A stretch of 64,000 nt of DNA. Source: JAJEDW01 sp963555775. Lineage in GTDB: Bacteria; Acidobacteriota; Terriglobia; 20CM-2-55-15. The notes below the pieces were generated by a model. It did no database searches, was not told the DNA's origin, and saw only the letters and a list, made by a program, of their open reading frames with translations. Position numbers and translations under genes: made by a program. Where the stretch lies: the NCBI GenBank assembly GCA_963555775.3, contig CAUVWY020000001.1, forward strand, positions 158,314 to 222,313. Direction: 5' to 3'. Positions within the stretch are counted from its first letter, which is position 1. Every line of letters starts with the position of its first letter. This document shows positions 20,499 to 30,031 of the stretch, piece after piece.

Positions 20499-21845
20499 TC
20501 ATTCGCGGGTCCCGATGGTATTGCGAACGACCTCGATCAGATCGGTCGCGCAGGCCTCATTCAGCGAGTCCGAATCGCTTTCGACCATCACCCGGAGCAA
20601 CGGTTCGGTGCCTGAATAACGGACCACGATGCGGCCACGCCCCGCGAGAGTCCGTGATATTCGGTCGATCTTTCGACCGATCGCAGGGATCGTCCCCAGG
20701 GGAACACGTTCCGCCACCGCGATGTTTCGCAGGAGTTGGGGAGCGGGAGTCCAATCCATGGTCAACTCGTCCAACGAAGCCTCGTTCGTGATCATTGCTT
20801 CACATAGCTTCAGCGTCGTCAGAAGTCCGTCGCCTGAAAGGCCGAAATCCGAGAAGATGATGTGTCCGGACGGTTCCCCACCCAGATGTGCCCCCCTGGC
20901 CAACATCTCCCGGAATATATAACGGTCACCGACGCCAACTCGAACCAGCGAGACACCATCGTTGGCCAGGGAGCGTTCCAGGTTGTAGTTGGTCATCGCG
21001 GTGCCGACGACCACGGGTGGGATCAACTGTTGCTTGCGCTTCAGCAGCCGCGACATCACGAGCAGGACGGCGTCACCGTCGATCAGGCGACCGCTGCTGC
21101 TCGCGAAGATGGATCGGTCGCCGTCGCCATCGTAGGCTACGCCCAGATCCGAACCGTTGTTCCGGACGGTTTCGACCAGACTTTCAGGATGTACCGCGCC
21201 GCAATCCACGTTGATGTTGGTTCCGTTCGGTTCCGAGTGGATCGCGGTGACCGTCGCGCCGAGTCCTTTAAGGAAGTCCGCGGCCGTACCGCTCATGGAC
21301 CCGTTGGCGCAATCGAGGGTTAAATGCAGCCCTTCCAACCACTTGCATTTCTCAAATCGCCCCGCGAGAAGCTGCTCGTAACGCTCGAGCCAACCTGGAT
21401 CGCCTGTTCCCCCCCTGTGTTTCGAGCGCGGTACGATCCGAATCGTCCGGTCCAATTGCAGGTTCGCGACACGTGCCTCGATCGCATCTTCGGCGGCATC
21501 GTCGAGTTTACGGCCGTCGCTTCCGAAAACCTTGATTCCATTGTCTTTATAATGGTTGTGCGAAGCGGAGATCATGATACCCCCCGCAAGATCCGAATTG
21601 CTGGCCAGCAAGGCAATCGCCGGCGTGGGTACCACTCCGGCGTCTTCGGTCGTGGCGCCGCCGGCTTCGATGCCGGCCGTTAACAGATCGAGCATCTCGG
21701 GGCCGGATTCCCGCGGGTCTCTACCGATCAGAATTCGACCGCCGAGGCGTTCTCCAATGGCCTGTCCGATCAGAGGAAGTGTCGACGCATCAAGGGGGAA
21801 CGTGCGGGCCTCTCCGCGGATGCCGTCGGTACCGAAGAGTTGCAT
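20499..21845 (-). CDS. glmM: Phosphoglucosamine mutase GlmM
   Basis: 448 residues, the usual length. N-terminal MQLFGTDGIRG; catalytic phosphoserine loop MISASHNHYKDNGIK with S94; metal-binding loop YDGDGDR (239-244); sugar-binding GGEPSGH; C-terminal phosphate loop RYSGTEPLLRVM. It converts glucosamine-6-phosphate to glucosamine-1-phosphate for UDP-GlcNAc and the cell wall. It is last in the cdaA-cdaR-glmM run, starting 6 nt after cdaR, in keeping with the known link between c-di-AMP synthesis and GlmM. Confidence 0.97.
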   Translation of the reverse strand: MQLFGTDGIRGEARTFPLDASTLPLIGQAIGERLGGRILIGRDPRESGPEMLDLLTAGIEAGGATTEDAGVVPTPAIALLASNSDLAGGIMISASHNHYKDNGIKVFGSDGRKLDDAAEDAIEARVANLQLDRTIRIVPRSKHRGGTGDPGWLERYEQLLAGRFEKCKWLEGLHLTLDCANGSMSGTAADFLKGLGATVTAIHSEPNGTNINVDCGAVHPESLVETVRNNGSDLGVAYDGDGDRSIFASSSGRLIDGDAVLLVMSRLLKRKQQLIPPVVVGTAMTNYNLERSLANDGVSLVRVGVGDRYIFREMLARGAHLGGEPSGHIIFSDFGLSGDGLLTTLKLCEAMITNEASLDELTMDWTPAPQLLRNIAVAERVPLGTIPAIGRKIDRISRTLAGRGRIVVRYSGTEPLLRVMVESDSDSLNEACATDLIEVVRNTIGTRE

Positions 21846-21851
21846 GGATCG

Positions 21852-22784
21852 TTATGGTTCCGAGTGGAACACTTCGACTGTCGGGGGATCGACGCCCGTG
21901 ACCAGGAAATCGGTTTCGAGGCCCGTGACCTCAGGCTGCACTTGGTGCCGTAATCCCGGGTCCAGTTCCACCGTGTCGACCGTGAATACGAGACCGGTTG
22001 GATCGAACGTCCCCAAACGGCTCGGAGGCCCGCTGATCCGGACCATGATCTCGTCGGGTTGAACGATCCAGTCACCTTCATCCAGCAGCGGATCTTTCAG
22101 GACACGGAACGTGTTCTCGACCGGCGTTTCGCGGATTTCAACAACGACTTCATGAGGCGACAACGAAGGCAGGCGAATCAGGGGATCAAGCGCGCCAACA
22201 TTCAATTCGACCATCTGCGTCACGTCGGCGTCCGCTCCCTCGATGTTGACGCTCAATGTCGACAGTGCTTCCAGAGGCCGCACCCTTGATTCGGGCCCCT
22301 CAATCAAGACCGTTGCCGGTGTCACGATCGTCTCTCGCCGGAGGAAACCTTCAGCGGGAACACCTTCAACGTTTGGAATAACCGGAATCGTCCGCTCCAT
22401 GGTCCGTTCCAACCGGAACAATACACGAGGCGGATCGTAGCGAAGGATTTCGACTCCGCCTGGCGTCTGGACGTTCGCTTCGTTCAGCCCGACGGTTTTG
22501 TCTCCGGGAGCCTCCCCGGCCAATGGGATGACCGCGGTGACGTCCGACGGCGACATGTTGTTCAGCAGGTTCCGTGACCCGCGTAACCGGAGATGGACTT
22601 CCGTCGCGGTTTCACCCGTAGTCTCCATGTCGGTGGGAATGCCGCGAAAGTCGATCGGAATGGTTAGGTCGATAACATAGTTGTCATCGGACGAGATCGT
22701 CAGCCAAAGCAGGCTGGCGAGCAATATGGAAAACAGCTTGAGGAACCAGTCGCGTTTGAGAAATCTGCCGATGGCGCGAAGCAT
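21852..22784 (-). CDS. cdaR: YbbR-domain membrane protein CdaR
   Basis: 310 residues. One N-terminal membrane segment (FLKLFSILLASLLWLTISSD) is followed by repeated YbbR domains, seen as recurrent blocks such as IPIDFRGIPTDME, VHLRLRGSRNLLNNM and PPRVLFRLERTMERTIPV. CdaR is the extracytoplasmic partner that modulates CdaA. The gene lies 4 nt after cdaA and 6 nt before glmM, so the three form one operon. Confidence 0.9.
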   Translation of the reverse strand: MLRAIGRFLKRDWFLKLFSILLASLLWLTISSDDNYVIDLTIPIDFRGIPTDMETTGETATEVHLRLRGSRNLLNNMSPSDVTAVIPLAGEAPGDKTVGLNEANVQTPGGVEILRYDPPRVLFRLERTMERTIPVIPNVEGVPAEGFLRRETIVTPATVLIEGPESRVRPLEALSTLSVNIEGADADVTQMVELNVGALDPLIRLPSLSPHEVVVEIRETPVENTFRVLKDPLLDEGDWIVQPDEIMVRISGPPSRLGTFDPTGLVFTVDTVELDPGLRHQVQPEVTGLETDFLVTGVDPPTVEVFHSEP

Positions 22785-22788
22785 GGGT

Positions 22789-23598
22789 CTATGCCGGGGA
22801 CGCGACGGCCTCGGTCACTCCGTTACGCGTTTTCTTCTCGAACACGTCACGCAGGTGCTGCCTCAGCCCGTCCGGATCGAGAGATCGTTCGATGTGACCA
22901 TCCGCGGCCAAAGAAATGGAACCGGTTTCTTCTGAGACCACAAGCGCGATCGCATCCGTTTCCTCGGTCACGCCGACCGCGGCGCGGTGCCGCGTTCCCA
23001 AGCCCTTGCTGAGTCTGGGGTTCACGGTCAGCGGAAGGAAGCATCCGGCAGCAGCGATTCGATCGTTCTGAATGATCACCGCACCGTCATGCAGCGGCAC
23101 CGCGGGATCGAACACCGTCACGATGATGTCGTACGACACCAACGAATCCAGCGCAATGCCGCTCTCAATGTAATTTTTTAACCCGATATCCCGTTCAATC
23201 ACGATCAGTGCGCCCGTCCGCCGACCGGCAAGTGTCCTCGCCGCCAGGACGATCTCCTCATAGAACTCGCTCCGATTCACAGACGAGAATCCGCTCAGGA
23301 TCGAAGTCTTGCCGAAGTGCGCCAGAGCGCGGCGGATTTCAGACTGGAAGATGACAATGATCGCGATGAACAGGTAGGAAAGAGAGTTCTGAAGCAGCCA
23401 ACGGAGCGTCGCAAGCTGACTGAAACTGGAAAGGTAAAAGAAGGTAATGACCAGCGCCAGCCCAAGGGCCATCTGGACCGCGCGGGTACCGCGTATCAGT
23501 AACAACGCCTGGTAGATCAGGAACGCAACGACCGCGATATCGAGAATCGCGTACACGTCCAATCGTGGCAATGAAAATAGTTCCGGCATCTCTCTCAT
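22789..23598 (-). CDS. cdaA: Diadenylate cyclase CdaA
   Basis: 269 residues. Three N-terminal membrane helices (about 15-83) precede a DAC domain with the catalytic motifs LHDGAVII (D171-A173) and GTRHRAA (R203-R205). It condenses two ATP to c-di-AMP. ATG 23598 is used; ATG 23589 is also possible. In related genomes folP lies directly upstream; here an IS1182 element separates them, so cdaA probably depends on a promoter in the 180 nt before it or inside the element. Confidence 0.95.
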   Translation of the reverse strand: MREMPELFSLPRLDVYAILDIAVVAFLIYQALLLIRGTRAVQMALGLALVITFFYLSSFSQLATLRWLLQNSLSYLFIAIIVIFQSEIRRALAHFGKTSILSGFSSVNRSEFYEEIVLAARTLAGRRTGALIVIERDIGLKNYIESGIALDSLVSYDIIVTVFDPAVPLHDGAVIIQNDRIAAAGCFLPLTVNPRLSKGLGTRHRAAVGVTEETDAIALVVSEETGSISLAADGHIERSLDPDGLRQHLRDVFEKKTRNGVTEAVASPA

Positions 23599-23776
23599 CG
23601 GGCCCGCCGGCCCCTGAATTCATGAATCGACCTCGTGCTCTGGCAGTTTGGCCCGACTCGCGTTTCGAAAAATTCACAACCGACCGCTCCCGACACCTTG
23701 TCGATCGACTCCGATCGGGAGATCTGCCAGGATATCTGCTGACCCGTTCCAGACAGACGTTGGCAACAGTACTGCT

Positions 23777-23795
23777 CTAGGAGCCTGCGCCGTAG
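23777..23795 (+). repeat. IS1182 left terminal inverted repeat plus CTAG
   Basis: Perfect 19-nt inverted match to 25316-25334, including the palindromic CTAG. Confidence 0.9.
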
Positions 23796-23949
23796 GTCGA
23801 TTTGCGACTTGGCGAATTTCGCGAGATGCCGATTGATCGGCATCGGTGGCCGGAGAAAGGGCGTTTTGGACGACGAGGCGCCGCTGGGTGCGCCACAGAT
23901 GCTTGAATGGACCCCCTTGCGGCCTGATTTGCGGGCGGTATCCCTGTCA

Positions 23950-25272
23950 TCAGGCTGCCTGAAGCCCCTGCATCCGCTTGACGTTCAATGCCAGACACAC
24001 CAGATCCCACTCGCCCCTCACCTTGTTCAGGCCGCGCAGGCTGAATCGGCGGAAACCGAGCACCTCCTTGATCCACCCGTTGGGCGCCTCCGATAGCCAT
24101 TTGCGTTGGGCGTACTGCGCCCGTCCCGCCTCCGTCGCCAGCTTCTCGGCCATGCGGGCCTTCGCCGGATGTTTGGCCGCATTCACCCGGATCTCGTGTT
24201 TGCCCTCCCGGCCCAGAGCCACATAGCCGTCCACGCCGCGCGCCTCCAGCGCCTGCAGGTCGTCCTCGTTGCAGTAGCCCGCATCCGCCAACACCGTCTC
24301 GGGCCGTTCCCCATGGGTGGCCTCCACCTCGTCCACCAGCGGGACCATCCGGCCCTGGTCGTTGGCGTTCGACGACACCTCGGTAGCGACGATCAACTGG
24401 TTCTCTCCCTCCACCGCCACCTGCGCGTTGTAGCATTGCTGAAAACCCTCCGTCGAGGTCTTCATGATCCGGCTTTCCGGATCCGTGAAGTTGTCCTGCG
24501 CCTTCTCGTCCGGCTCCCCGTATTCCCGCTTGTAGGGCCGGCCGCCCTTCGGGTTGCGCTTCGAACCGGGCTTGCGTCCCCGCGCCTCGTCCGCCTCCCG
24601 TTGCCTGGCCTCCAAACGCGCCCTGGCCGCCCGGATCGCCGCCAGCCGGTCCTCCCGGCGCCGCAACTCCTCGGGCAACTCGTCGCCCCGAAACGCCTCC
24701 CCAAAGCGCGCATCCTCGGCCGCGTCGGTCTCCCGCGCCCGCGACAGCAACGCTTCGATCTCGCCCGCCAGACGCCGCTCCTCCTCCCGCATCCGACCGT
24801 AACTCATCGCCTTGCGCTTGCTGGCATTGGCTCGAACCTTCGTCCCGTCAATCGACAACTTGCCGAAGTTCGCAACGCCGGTCTCGCGCGCCAGACGGAT
24901 CACCTCCACAAACAGCGCCTTGAAATCCGACAAATGACGGCGGCGAAACTCGCATATCGTCCGATGGCTCGGATAATTCCCCGCCGCCAACACCCGAAAC
25001 GCCACGTCCTCCTCCAGCTTCCGCGCCAACCCCCGGGAGGAAAACACCCCCGTCGCGTACCCGTAGATCAGCGTCTTCGCCATCATCCGCGGCTCATACG
25101 GCGACTTGCGACGACCGTCCCCCTCGTAAGGCGCGTAAAACGCCGTCAAGTCCAATCCGTCCACCAGATCGCTCACATGGTGCGCCAGGTGCCCCTCCGG
25201 CAACCAATCTCGTAAATCCGGTGGCAACAACAGCGCTTGATCCGGTTGGTAGGGGCGAAATGTTGTCGGCAT
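23950..25272 (-). CDS. IS1182-family transposase
   Basis: 440 residues. It begins MPTTFRPYQPDQALLLPPDL, with a DUF772-type N-terminal domain (LIYGYATGVFSSRGLARKLE, RTICEFRRRHL) and a DDE core: LSIDGTKVRANASK (D), VLADAGYCNEDDL (D) and the final conserved E region. A central charged coiled coil (RMREEERRLAGEIEALL) is typical of IS1182. Start ATG 25272 has GGGAGG upstream. No frameshift or stop is seen. Confidence 0.95.
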   Translation of the reverse strand: MPTTFRPYQPDQALLLPPDLRDWLPEGHLAHHVSDLVDGLDLTAFYAPYEGDGRRKSPYEPRMMAKTLIYGYATGVFSSRGLARKLEEDVAFRVLAAGNYPSHRTICEFRRRHLSDFKALFVEVIRLARETGVANFGKLSIDGTKVRANASKRKAMSYGRMREEERRLAGEIEALLSRARETDAAEDARFGEAFRGDELPEELRRREDRLAAIRAARARLEARQREADEARGRKPGSKRNPKGGRPYKREYGEPDEKAQDNFTDPESRIMKTSTEGFQQCYNAQVAVEGENQLIVATEVSSNANDQGRMVPLVDEVEATHGERPETVLADAGYCNEDDLQALEARGVDGYVALGREGKHEIRVNAAKHPAKARMAEKLATEAGRAQYAQRKWLSEAPNGWIKEVLGFRRFSLRGLNKVRGEWDLVCLALNVKRMQGLQAA

Positions 25273-25315
25273 CCCAATATCCTCCCAATTGCGACACTAT
25301 TATCTCATGGGATTC

Positions 25316-25334
25316 CTACGGCGCAGGCTCCTAG
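25316..25334 (-). repeat. IS1182 right terminal inverted repeat plus CTAG
   Basis: Perfect inverted match to 23777-23795. Confidence 0.9.
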
Positions 25335-25397
25335 GCCGCATTTCTCACGAGTTGTCTGCTACAGCGCCGGATCCATCCGCCAGGCACGCCCCCTGAC

Positions 25398-25428
25398 GCG
25401 CTTGATCCGGCGCGACGAACGCGCCGCT
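25398..25428. repeat. 31-nt dispersed GC-rich repeat, copy 2
   Basis: 29 of 31 identical to 12383-12413. It is followed within 25 nt by a second related unit (GGCGCGGGGAACGCGCCG), so the spacer downstream of folP holds two adjacent small GGCGCG/CGCGCC hairpins. REP-like intergenic repeat. Confidence 0.6.
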
Positions 25429-25508
25429 ACGCGCCCGGCGCGGGGAACGCGCCGTAGCTCTGACGGCGTCTCCGACTCTTCGCGACGAAAACCCGTGAGA
25501 AAGGCGCG

Positions 25509-26348
25509 CTAGGACTGCTCTATCGAATCCGCTATTTCTGTCACAACTCGCATGCGTCCGACATCGTGAACCCGCACGATGTGTGCCCCCCCGGCCACGG
25601 CAACCGTCGTGGCCGCCGCAGTCGCCCAGACATCCGCTTCAGATACAGGTATATCCAACCTGATGAACGACTTACGAGACGCGCCGACCAACAGAGGAAC
25701 ACCTAGTGTACTAAAAACATCGAGTTTCTTTAACACTTTTAGGCTGGTTCGGGATGTCTTGCTGAAGCCAAGTCCGGGGTCCGCCACAATGGACTCGCGT
25801 GCTATTCCGGCGTCCATGGCAGTGTTGATCGTTGCCTGAAGCTCGTCTCGAATCGCTTCCGGACTGTCCGGGTCGGGCCGGACGAACAGGTTTTCGCGTC
25901 GCCCCCTGCTGTGCATGAGCACCACGCCCGCACTTGTCTTTCGCGCGACCGATTTCATCGCGGGGTCGAGTCGAAAGCCACTTATATCGTTAATGATCTG
26001 TGCTCCCTCCTGGATCGCCCGCCACGCGACACTCGCATGATACGTGTCGATCGAAATCGGGATTTTCATCAGAGGAGCAATGCGTTTCAGCGCCCGAAGC
26101 ACTCTCAACCACTCTTCATCGTCCGAAAGACCGACGCTGTCGGGTCGCGTCGATTGTCCACCGATATCCAGAATATCGGCGCCCTCAGCCTGAATTGCGA
26201 GGGCCCGGGTAGCCGCTTTCTGGGGGTCGGCAAACATTCCGCCATCAGAGAACGAGTCCGGCGTGAGGTTGAGGATCCCCATTACCAGGGTCCGTTTACC
26301 CAGCTCAAGCGTGGCCCCTGGCAGCTTCCACGTGTAGTGTTTGCGCAT
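25509..26348 (-). CDS. folP: Dihydropteroate synthase FolP
   Basis: 279 residues. Signature motifs VMGILNLTPDSFSDGG (22-37) and ADILDIGGQSTRPDS (58-71), then ISIDTYHA, INDISG, VVLMHSRG, VADPGLGFSKT and GASRKSFI. It joins p-aminobenzoate to the pterin pyrophosphate in folate synthesis. The start codon lies only a few nt after a strong hairpin, with no clear Shine-Dalgarno between them. The gene downstream in the ancestral order, cdaA, is cut off by the IS1182 element. Confidence 0.95.
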   Translation of the reverse strand: MRKHYTWKLPGATLELGKRTLVMGILNLTPDSFSDGGMFADPQKAATRALAIQAEGADILDIGGQSTRPDSVGLSDDEEWLRVLRALKRIAPLMKIPISIDTYHASVAWRAIQEGAQIINDISGFRLDPAMKSVARKTSAGVVLMHSRGRRENLFVRPDPDSPEAIRDELQATINTAMDAGIARESIVADPGLGFSKTSRTSLKVLKKLDVFSTLGVPLLVGASRKSFIRLDIPVSEADVWATAAATTVAVAGGAHIVRVHDVGRMRVVTEIADSIEQS

Positions 26349-26354
26349 ATACAG

Positions 26355-26388
26355 AAAAGGGAAACAGGGACCACTCCCCGTTTCCCTT
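26355..26388 (-). terminator. Hairpin between ftsH and folP
   Basis: On the minus strand AAGGGAAAC pairs with GTTTCCCTT, with additional GGGA/TCCC inside, followed by TTCTGT. It resembles an intrinsic terminator for ftsH but sits only about 8 nt before the folP start codon, so it could also control folP expression. Confidence 0.7.
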
Positions 26389-26411
26389 CTACATCCTTGC
26401 GACGATGAGTC

Positions 26412-28328
26412 TCAGGCCGGCGACGGATTCTGGTGTGGCGGAATAGAAGAGATGATCTTGCCCTTCGTATCTTCCGCCGTCTCCCTTTGGGCCGTTTCCT
26501 TGTCCTTGCTCGAAATCGACGGCGCGGCCTTTTCTTTTAGCGGTTCGCCGTCGAGCAGCATCTGGATATCGACGCCATCGAGCGATTCCCTTTCGAGCAG
26601 AGCTTCCGCGATTCGCGTCAGCGCGTCCTTGTTCTCGGTCAGGATCGCCTTGGCACGTTCGTAGGCTTGCATGATGAAGTCGCGGACCTGCTCGTCGATT
26701 GTTTGTGCCGTTTCTTCGCTGTAATCCCGGTGTTGCGAGATCTCCCGGCCCAGGAATATCTGCTCTTCCTGCTTCCCGAAAGTCAGCGGACCCAACTTCG
26801 ACATTCCGTATTGGCACACCATCTTGCGCGCCAGATTGGTCGCCTGTTCAATGTCGTTGCCCGCTCCAGTAGTCATGGTGTCGAGGAAAAGTTCTTCAGC
26901 AAGGCGGCCGCCCATCATGATGGCGAGTTGCCCTTCCAGGTACATCCGCGGATAGGTGTGGCGGTCGTCGACAGGCAACTGCTGGGTGACGCCCAAAGCC
27001 ATTCCTCGAGGAATGATCGTCACCTTGTGCAAGGGATCTGCGCCAGGAACGAGCACAGCCACTAGGGCATGGCCAGCTTCGTGAAATGCGGTCACGCGCT
27101 TTTCATCTTCGCTGATGATCAACGACTTCCGTGCCACGCCCATGATGACCTTGTCCTTGGACGTCTCGAAATCTTCCTGGGAAACGGACTTGTGATTCAT
27201 TCCGGCAGCGTTCAGCGCGGCTTCGTTAACCAGGTTTGCCAAGTCGGCGCCCGAAAATCCAGGCGTACCGCGTGCAACAACTCCAATGTCAACATCTTCG
27301 GCCAGCGGAATCTTGCGGACGTGGACCGCCAGCACGCCTTCGCGGCCTCTAACGTCTGGTCGGGGGACAACCACACGGCGGTCAAAACGTCCGGGTCGGA
27401 GCAAAGCCGGATCCAAAACGTCGGGCCGGTTCGTCGCAGCCACGAGAATGACGCCCTCGTTCGACTCGAAACCGTCCATTTCAACCAGCAACTGGTTCAG
27501 AGTCTGTTCGCGTTCATCATGGCCGCCTCCGAGACCGGCGCCGCGATGGCGTCCAACAGCGTCGATTTCGTCGATGAAGACAATGCACGGGGCATTCTTC
27601 TTGCCCTGCTCGAAGAGGTCGCGAACGCGTGATGCACCCACGCCAACGAACATCTCGACGAAGTCCGAACCGCTGATCGAAAAGAAAGGAACGTTGGCTT
27701 CCCCGGCGATCGCCCGCGCCAGCAGCGTCTTGCCGGTGCCCGGGGGCCCCACGAGCAGCACGCCTTTCGGGATACGGCCGCCAAGCTTCTGAAATTTCTG
27801 CGGTTCCTTGAGGAAGTCGATAATTTCCTGGAGTTCTTCCTTCGCTTCATCGACGCCGGCAACATCCTTGAACGTGACTTTTTTCTGGTGGGCCGTCAGC
27901 AGACGGGCACGGCTTTTCCCGAACGACAGCGCCTTGTTGCCCCCGCTCTGCATCTGCCGCATGAAGAAGATCCAGAACGCGATAATGACCAGGAATGGAG
28001 CCCATGTAAACAATGCCGTGAGCCATGGGCTCGTGTTTGCCGGTTCTCCGGTAATTATGACCCCGCGGCCCCGAAGCATGCCAAGCAACTCGGGGTATTC
28101 CATCGGGATATAGGTGGTAAACGCCTGATCGTTCCTCAGAGTACCCGTAATCTCGAACTCGGCAATTGTGACCTCACGGATATTGTCGTTCTCATATTCG
28201 TCCATGAATTGTGAGAAGTTGAGTTCGGTCTCTTGTCCAGATGTTCTTCTCGCAACGAGGTTGTAAAGCAGAACGGCGCTCAACAGGAGCGCGACCCAGA
28301 ACAAAATCGTCTTTGATGTTGAATTCAA
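26412..28328 (-). CDS. ftsH: ATP-dependent zinc metalloprotease FtsH
   Basis: 638 residues. Two N-terminal membrane helices (about 7-24 and 104-124) flank a periplasmic domain. The AAA module has Walker A GPPGTGKT (194-201), Walker B IVFIDEID and the second region of homology ATNRPDVLDPALLRPGRFD. The zinc site is HEAGH (416-420). FtsH degrades membrane and short-lived cytosolic proteins. The start is TTG 28328 with AGGGGGT upstream. It follows tilS, as in many bacteria. Confidence 0.97.
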   Translation of the reverse strand: MNSTSKTILFWVALLLSAVLLYNLVARRTSGQETELNFSQFMDEYENDNIREVTIAEFEITGTLRNDQAFTTYIPMEYPELLGMLRGRGVIITGEPANTSPWLTALFTWAPFLVIIAFWIFFMRQMQSGGNKALSFGKSRARLLTAHQKKVTFKDVAGVDEAKEELQEIIDFLKEPQKFQKLGGRIPKGVLLVGPPGTGKTLLARAIAGEANVPFFSISGSDFVEMFVGVGASRVRDLFEQGKKNAPCIVFIDEIDAVGRHRGAGLGGGHDEREQTLNQLLVEMDGFESNEGVILVAATNRPDVLDPALLRPGRFDRRVVVPRPDVRGREGVLAVHVRKIPLAEDVDIGVVARGTPGFSGADLANLVNEAALNAAGMNHKSVSQEDFETSKDKVIMGVARKSLIISEDEKRVTAFHEAGHALVAVLVPGADPLHKVTIIPRGMALGVTQQLPVDDRHTYPRMYLEGQLAIMMGGRLAEELFLDTMTTGAGNDIEQATNLARKMVCQYGMSKLGPLTFGKQEEQIFLGREISQHRDYSEETAQTIDEQVRDFIMQAYERAKAILTENKDALTRIAEALLERESLDGVDIQMLLDGEPLKEKAAPSISSKDKETAQRETAEDTKGKIISSIPPHQNPSPA

Positions 28329-28458
28329 AAGAACCCCCTGGCCCGGACCTCAAGGACTTAATCGCTTGTCCCTAAAGCTCTTAGACACTCGAAACCTCTA
28401 AATGTCTACTTCCTTACGTCGTCAAGTCGCGTCTCCGGGACCTTCAGCAAATGCCTTC

Positions 28459-29847
28459 TCATCTCAAATTATGCGACGCCTCGAACTCGACAATTCTGCG
28501 GGAACGCCGGGTCGGAGCAAAATCACGGGACACAGGGAACGAGGCGACCCAGACAATCAATGAATTGGCGACCACGACCGGCCACCGCCGACGATTCCTT
28601 CGGGGAATCCGTCCCTTCTGGAATAGCGTTTTCAGTTTGGATGTCGACAATCCGTACAGACTGTACCTATCGCCACTTTTCCAGTTCCTGATATTAACAT
28701 AGCGCCCCAGAGATTCACCATCCACAAAAACCCTGTCACCGTTGGGTTTACAGGTTTCAGACACCCCCATCTGGACCAGTCGCGCCTTGAACACCGCATC
28801 GATTTCCGGCACGTCAATCTCGCCGGGAATCGGCAGTTCGTATTCGTACTCGGGACAGCCTGGGTCTTCGACGAAAAACCGGAGCGTCTCGAAGTTGCGC
28901 TCCACGCCGATGGATCCGGGCAATTCGATTACCCGCCCGCTCTTTTCGGCTTGAAGCAGGGAACGGACACGCTCGATGTGGTCGAAACCGATATCCCGCA
29001 TCGGAGAACCAGCCGTTCGCAAGGCCTCTCTCAGGACCCGCCGGACAAAGCCCACCGGTTCCGACTCCAGACCGGAGATTTCGATCACCAAGTCGGTGCC
29101 ATCGTCCGAGCCATGGGTCTCGATCCACGCCGTAACCGCCTGCTCCATCCATTCTTCCTCCCGCTGCAGGATATCGATGGTGCGCGACAACGCCGCGGTC
29201 AGGCGCGGATTGAACTCCGCCTGAAGCTTGGGAAAGATATCGTGACGAATCTTGTTACGTAAGAACCGAGTGTCCAGGTTCGTTGCATCGGTCCTCCAGA
29301 CTTGAGCGATTTCTTTCAGATACTGTTCGATTTCACTCCGTGAAGACTCAATGAACGGCCGGATCACTGGCCCGGAAACAGGGGGCATCGACAACAGCCC
29401 ATCCCTTCCCGTGCCCCGCATCAGGTTCAGGAAGAACGTTTCGCAACGATCCTCACGATTGTGAGCGACGGCAATTCGTTCGAACCCCTCTCGCCCGGCA
29501 ACTGCCTTGAAGAAGTGCCGCCGTTCCTCTCTCGCGATATTTTCGAGGCCGGCACCGTCAACCTTGGCCACCGACCTTTGAACGAAAACCTTCAGGCCAA
29601 GACGCTCGGCGAGGGTTTCAACGAATCGCTGGTCCTTGTCGGATTCCTCGCCGCGCCAGCCATGGTTGACGTGGGCGATGGCAAGGCTGGAAACGAGATC
29701 CTCCCCGAAGTCGGCAAGAACGCGAACCAAACCCACCGAATCCGCGCCACCGGAAACCCCCACGAGGACACTTTTTCCCGTGCCGAGCATTCGATGCTTG
29801 CGGATCGTTTCGGCGACACGATCCGGGAGTGAACAGGATTCCGTCAT
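28459..29847 (-). CDS. tilS: tRNA(Ile)-lysidine synthase TilS
   Basis: 462 residues. The PP-loop motif VGVSGGADSVGL is at 29-40, with further N-type ATPase blocks AIAHVNHGWRGEESD, VAHNREDRCETFFLNLMRG and RNKIRHDIFPKL. The C-terminal domain ends GRIPRRNRRRWPVVV and LIVWVASFPVS, the usual TilS C-terminus. It converts C34 of tRNA-Ile(CAT) to lysidine. ATG start at 29847; divergent from recD2. Confidence 0.95.
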   Translation of the reverse strand: MTESCSLPDRVAETIRKHRMLGTGKSVLVGVSGGADSVGLVRVLADFGEDLVSSLAIAHVNHGWRGEESDKDQRFVETLAERLGLKVFVQRSVAKVDGAGLENIAREERRHFFKAVAGREGFERIAVAHNREDRCETFFLNLMRGTGRDGLLSMPPVSGPVIRPFIESSRSEIEQYLKEIAQVWRTDATNLDTRFLRNKIRHDIFPKLQAEFNPRLTAALSRTIDILQREEEWMEQAVTAWIETHGSDDGTDLVIEISGLESEPVGFVRRVLREALRTAGSPMRDIGFDHIERVRSLLQAEKSGRVIELPGSIGVERNFETLRFFVEDPGCPEYEYELPIPGEIDVPEIDAVFKARLVQMGVSETCKPNGDRVFVDGESLGRYVNIRNWKSGDRYSLYGLSTSKLKTLFQKGRIPRRNRRRWPVVVANSLIVWVASFPVSRDFAPTRRSRRIVEFEASHNLR

Positions 29848-30031
29848 GGCTGCATGTCTCGATTATGGTGCAACCGGTTGCCCCCGGCAATGGGTACTCA
29901 CGAAGCGGCCAACCCCTACACAATCGTGGTCTGGAAGGCCTTTCGATCGACAAACGTGCACGTGGCAAGTGCGGTGGAAATCGATAAACCGGAAACGATG
30001 ACATCACAGTACGATTGAACTGGAGCCAACG

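Larger units (their letters stand above)
23777..25334 (-). mobile_element. IS1182-family insertion sequence with CTAG flanks
   Basis: A single transposase gene is bounded by perfect inverted ends: CTAGGAGCCTGCGCCGTAG at 23777-23795 and its reverse complement at 25316-25334. The outermost CTAG on each side is probably the duplicated target. Between the stop and the left end sits a perfect hairpin (23825-23844, GATGCCGA/TCGGCATC) that may be its terminator. The gene is intact. Confidence 0.9.
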
